From a bacterium (lineage in GTDB: Bacteria > Verrucomicrobiota > Kiritimatiellia > UBA8416 > CAMZLY01), in contig DAOVUR010000014.1 in NCBI GenBank assembly GCA_030632465.1, positions 1-16,558 of the forward strand: a stretch of 16,558 nt of DNA, in the 5' to 3' direction. Position 1 is the first letter of the stretch. The number at the start of each line of letters is the position of its first letter. A program made the position numbers and the translations under genes. Positions 15,056-16,558 of this stretch are shown piece by piece. The notes below the pieces were generated by a model. It saw only the letters and a program-made list of their open reading frames with translations. It was not told where the DNA came from and did no database searches.

Positions 15056-16558
15056 TTATTCTTCCAGCAGTACTCTATAAAAGCGCTGACTAGAAACACC
15101 TGTATCATGCACCTCTATTGTTCCATCTGAGCTATAGATACCGCTAGTTAATGTGCTCCATACACCGTTCATTAGATCATCTTTAAATTCAATTGCATAA
15201 AGTTTACCACTCACACTATCAAAAACAAATAGTGCATCATCACCAGTAACAGTTACACCAGTAAGTGCTAAGGATGATTCTGCATTGTGCGGATCAGTAC
15301 CTGCGGCAATTTCATCTACATCTGTCATACCATCATTATCATCATCATCATCCAGATCATCAGGAATGCCGTCACCATCATAATCAGGAAGAACTCCAGC
15401 AACTGTTGCTGTTAGGTCATCAATACAACCAGAACCTTCACCATCCAAATATGACATATATTTATTTCCCTGATTAGCCATAACAAACCATGGTCCGGGC
15501 TTTGAACCATCATCAGAATAACCAATAGTATCAATAATCGGGTCACCTTCATCTACCTGCACCTGGAACATATTGGTTCCGCCGCCATATTGCAAAGTGA
15601 ACGTCAGTCGCGCCCATCCGCCGGTTGTCACAGGAGTCATGCCACTGAGAGTATGCCAGCTAGGAGATGACGCTAGAGTCTCTCTAGCCATAACCATCAA
15701 GAGCCCATTGGAGTTCACACAACACCCTAGTTGCTGATCAGTATAAACAATATTCGGTACGTCTTTACGCGGATCACAAGTGATCAAGAAGTCTAATTTA
15801 ATATCCTCTGCTGGGGATTCGCTTGAATCAATCAGATTTGTCCATTTTTCCTTAAACTTCAATATCTGCGTATGATTAGTTGCTAGTGGCGCTGCATGCG
15901 ACTCTAAATAAGTTGCAAGTGCTGAAATCAATGCCGGATCATTAGTAACTATGGTTGCATTGTTGTCTTCCGCCCACCAACCATTTGTTGAAGTCAGATA
16001 CGTACCTACTTCATACGCTTCAAATGATTCTGAATACGGAATGTAGTTTTTTGCAGCTGTTACAGTAACGGTCCAAGATATAACTGTTGCTCCACCATAT
16101 CCATCCCATACAGATACCTCTATAGTATGATCGCCTATTTCAGCATCCGACATACCGCTATAGTCATAACTTGCACTATTTATGTCGCCTACAAGCTCAC
16201 CATCTACTGTCCAGTAATACTCAAGACTCTGTTCATCAGGATCATTTGCAACAACCGAGAACATTTGTGATTTCGAACTTTCAACCGACACTGTGCCAGC
16301 AACTGGATTTGTTACAGTAACTATGGGTTTTGGCTCTGAAGGATCAGTCACCGTTATAAGTATTTCATCACTATCTGTTCCGCCCAAACCATTAGTAATA
16401 GTAAGTTGCACGGTAAACATGCCACCAAAAAGGAATTCATGCGCAATATTCATTCCCGAGCCGGCACCACAAGCACCCAGATCCCACTCGTACGTAAGAA
16501 TATCTGACCCGTTGCCGGATGATTGCGAGCCACTAAAGTTTATAACTTCATTCACATC
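15056..16558 (-). CDS. Large surface/secreted PKD-domain protein, 5' end cut by the window
   Basis: The frame is open to the right window edge, so the start and any signal peptide lie outside; the apparent GTG at 16555 is only an internal Val. The visible 500 residues (numbered from the edge) hold: a PKD domain at about 1-71 (INFSGSQSSG, YEWDLG, FTVQLTITNG); a second PKD/cadherin-like domain at about 74-167 (VVANDPDEQSLEYYWTVDG, HTIEVSVWDG); a beta-sandwich resembling LamG/concanavalin-like folds at about 173-389; a calcium-binding thrombospondin-3-type stretch at about 391-423 (DGDGIPDD then DDDDDNDG); and a C-terminal module (about 431-500) with VSGKLYAIEFKDDL and RFYRV. Such modules are frequent at the ends of large exported proteins of the PVC group. 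A function in adhesion or polymer binding is an inference; no catalytic motif is visible. Stop codon TAA. Confidence 0.85.
   Translation of the reverse strand, partial: DVNEVINFSGSQSSGNGSDILTYEWDLGACGAGSGMNIAHEFLFGGMFTVQLTITNGLGGTDSDEILITVTDPSEPKPIVTVTNPVAGTVSVESSKSQMFSVVANDPDEQSLEYYWTVDGELVGDINSASYDYSGMSDAEIGDHTIEVSVWDGYGGATVISWTVTVTAAKNYIPYSESFEAYEVGTYLTSTNGWWAEDNNATIVTNDPALISALATYLESHAAPLATNHTQILKFKEKWTNLIDSSESPAEDIKLDFLITCDPRKDVPNIVYTDQQLGCCVNSNGLLMVMARETLASSPSWHTLSGMTPVTTGGWARLTFTLQYGGGTNMFQVQVDEGDPIIDTIGYSDDGSKPGPWFVMANQGNKYMSYLDGEGSGCIDDLTATVAGVLPDYDGDGIPDDLDDDDDNDGMTDVDEIAAGTDPHNAESSLALTGVTVTGDDALFVFDSVSGKLYAIEFKDDLMNGVWSTLTSGIYSSDGTIEVHDTGVSSQRFYRVLLEE

Overview
The window looks like a chromosomal piece of a Gram-negative-type, AT-rich bacterium, most plausibly from the PVC group (Kiritimatiellota, Lentisphaerota or Verrucomicrobiota). 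The placement is an inference from a fused SecD-SecF next to yajC and tgt, a type I sulfatase, a small signal-peptide beta-barrel protein, and a large PKD/calcium-repeat surface protein whose C-terminal end resembles those common in that group. No marker gene settles the phylum.

Layout. Positions 1-13097 are almost entirely minus-strand. Read in the direction of transcription, from high to low coordinates, the order is: a COG2509-like FAD-dependent oxidoreductase gene broken by an in-frame amber codon (13097-11496); a small outer-membrane beta-barrel protein (11371-10874); a cytoplasmic-looking sulfatase (10759-9281); a gap holding a decayed plus-strand fragment of a serA-like dehydrogenase gene (8903-9208); a stand-alone coaB (8663-8040); then aroC, tgt, yajC and secDF (7946-2753). 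These are followed by a probable terminator, recJ (2600-888), and a peptidase-U32/TrhP-like gene cut by the window edge (780-1). From 13317 the strand switches: a metallo-beta-lactamase-fold hydrolase and a divergent ZIP-type transporter are on the plus strand, separated by four copies of a hairpin repeat. A minus-strand surface protein, cut by the right edge, closes the window.

How the genes work together. The aroC-tgt-yajC-secDF run is a compact housekeeping cluster: chorismate synthesis, tRNA queuosine modification, and the Sec accessory subunits. tgt and yajC share one base, and an extended -10 promoter candidate precedes aroC. recJ (repair) and the U32 gene (probable tRNA uridine hydroxylation) follow with larger gaps. 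The sulfatase, barrel protein and PKD protein suggest surface and sulfated-substrate biology, but no sulfatase maturase or transporter for such substrates lies in the window.

Most interesting signals: (1) four 28-bp hairpin units between 13947 and 14133, two in each orientation, with an almost invariant loop and three compensatory base-pair changes in the stem; (2) a single in-frame UAG in an otherwise well-conserved oxidoreductase, exactly where the family's Cys-Pro-Gly-Gly motif should be; (3) the decayed serA remnant; (4) short, unrelated direct repeats that overlap or touch stop codons at three separate gene ends. UAG is the ordinary stop codon of at least four other genes here (recJ, yajC, aroC and the barrel gene), so general amber reassignment is unlikely.
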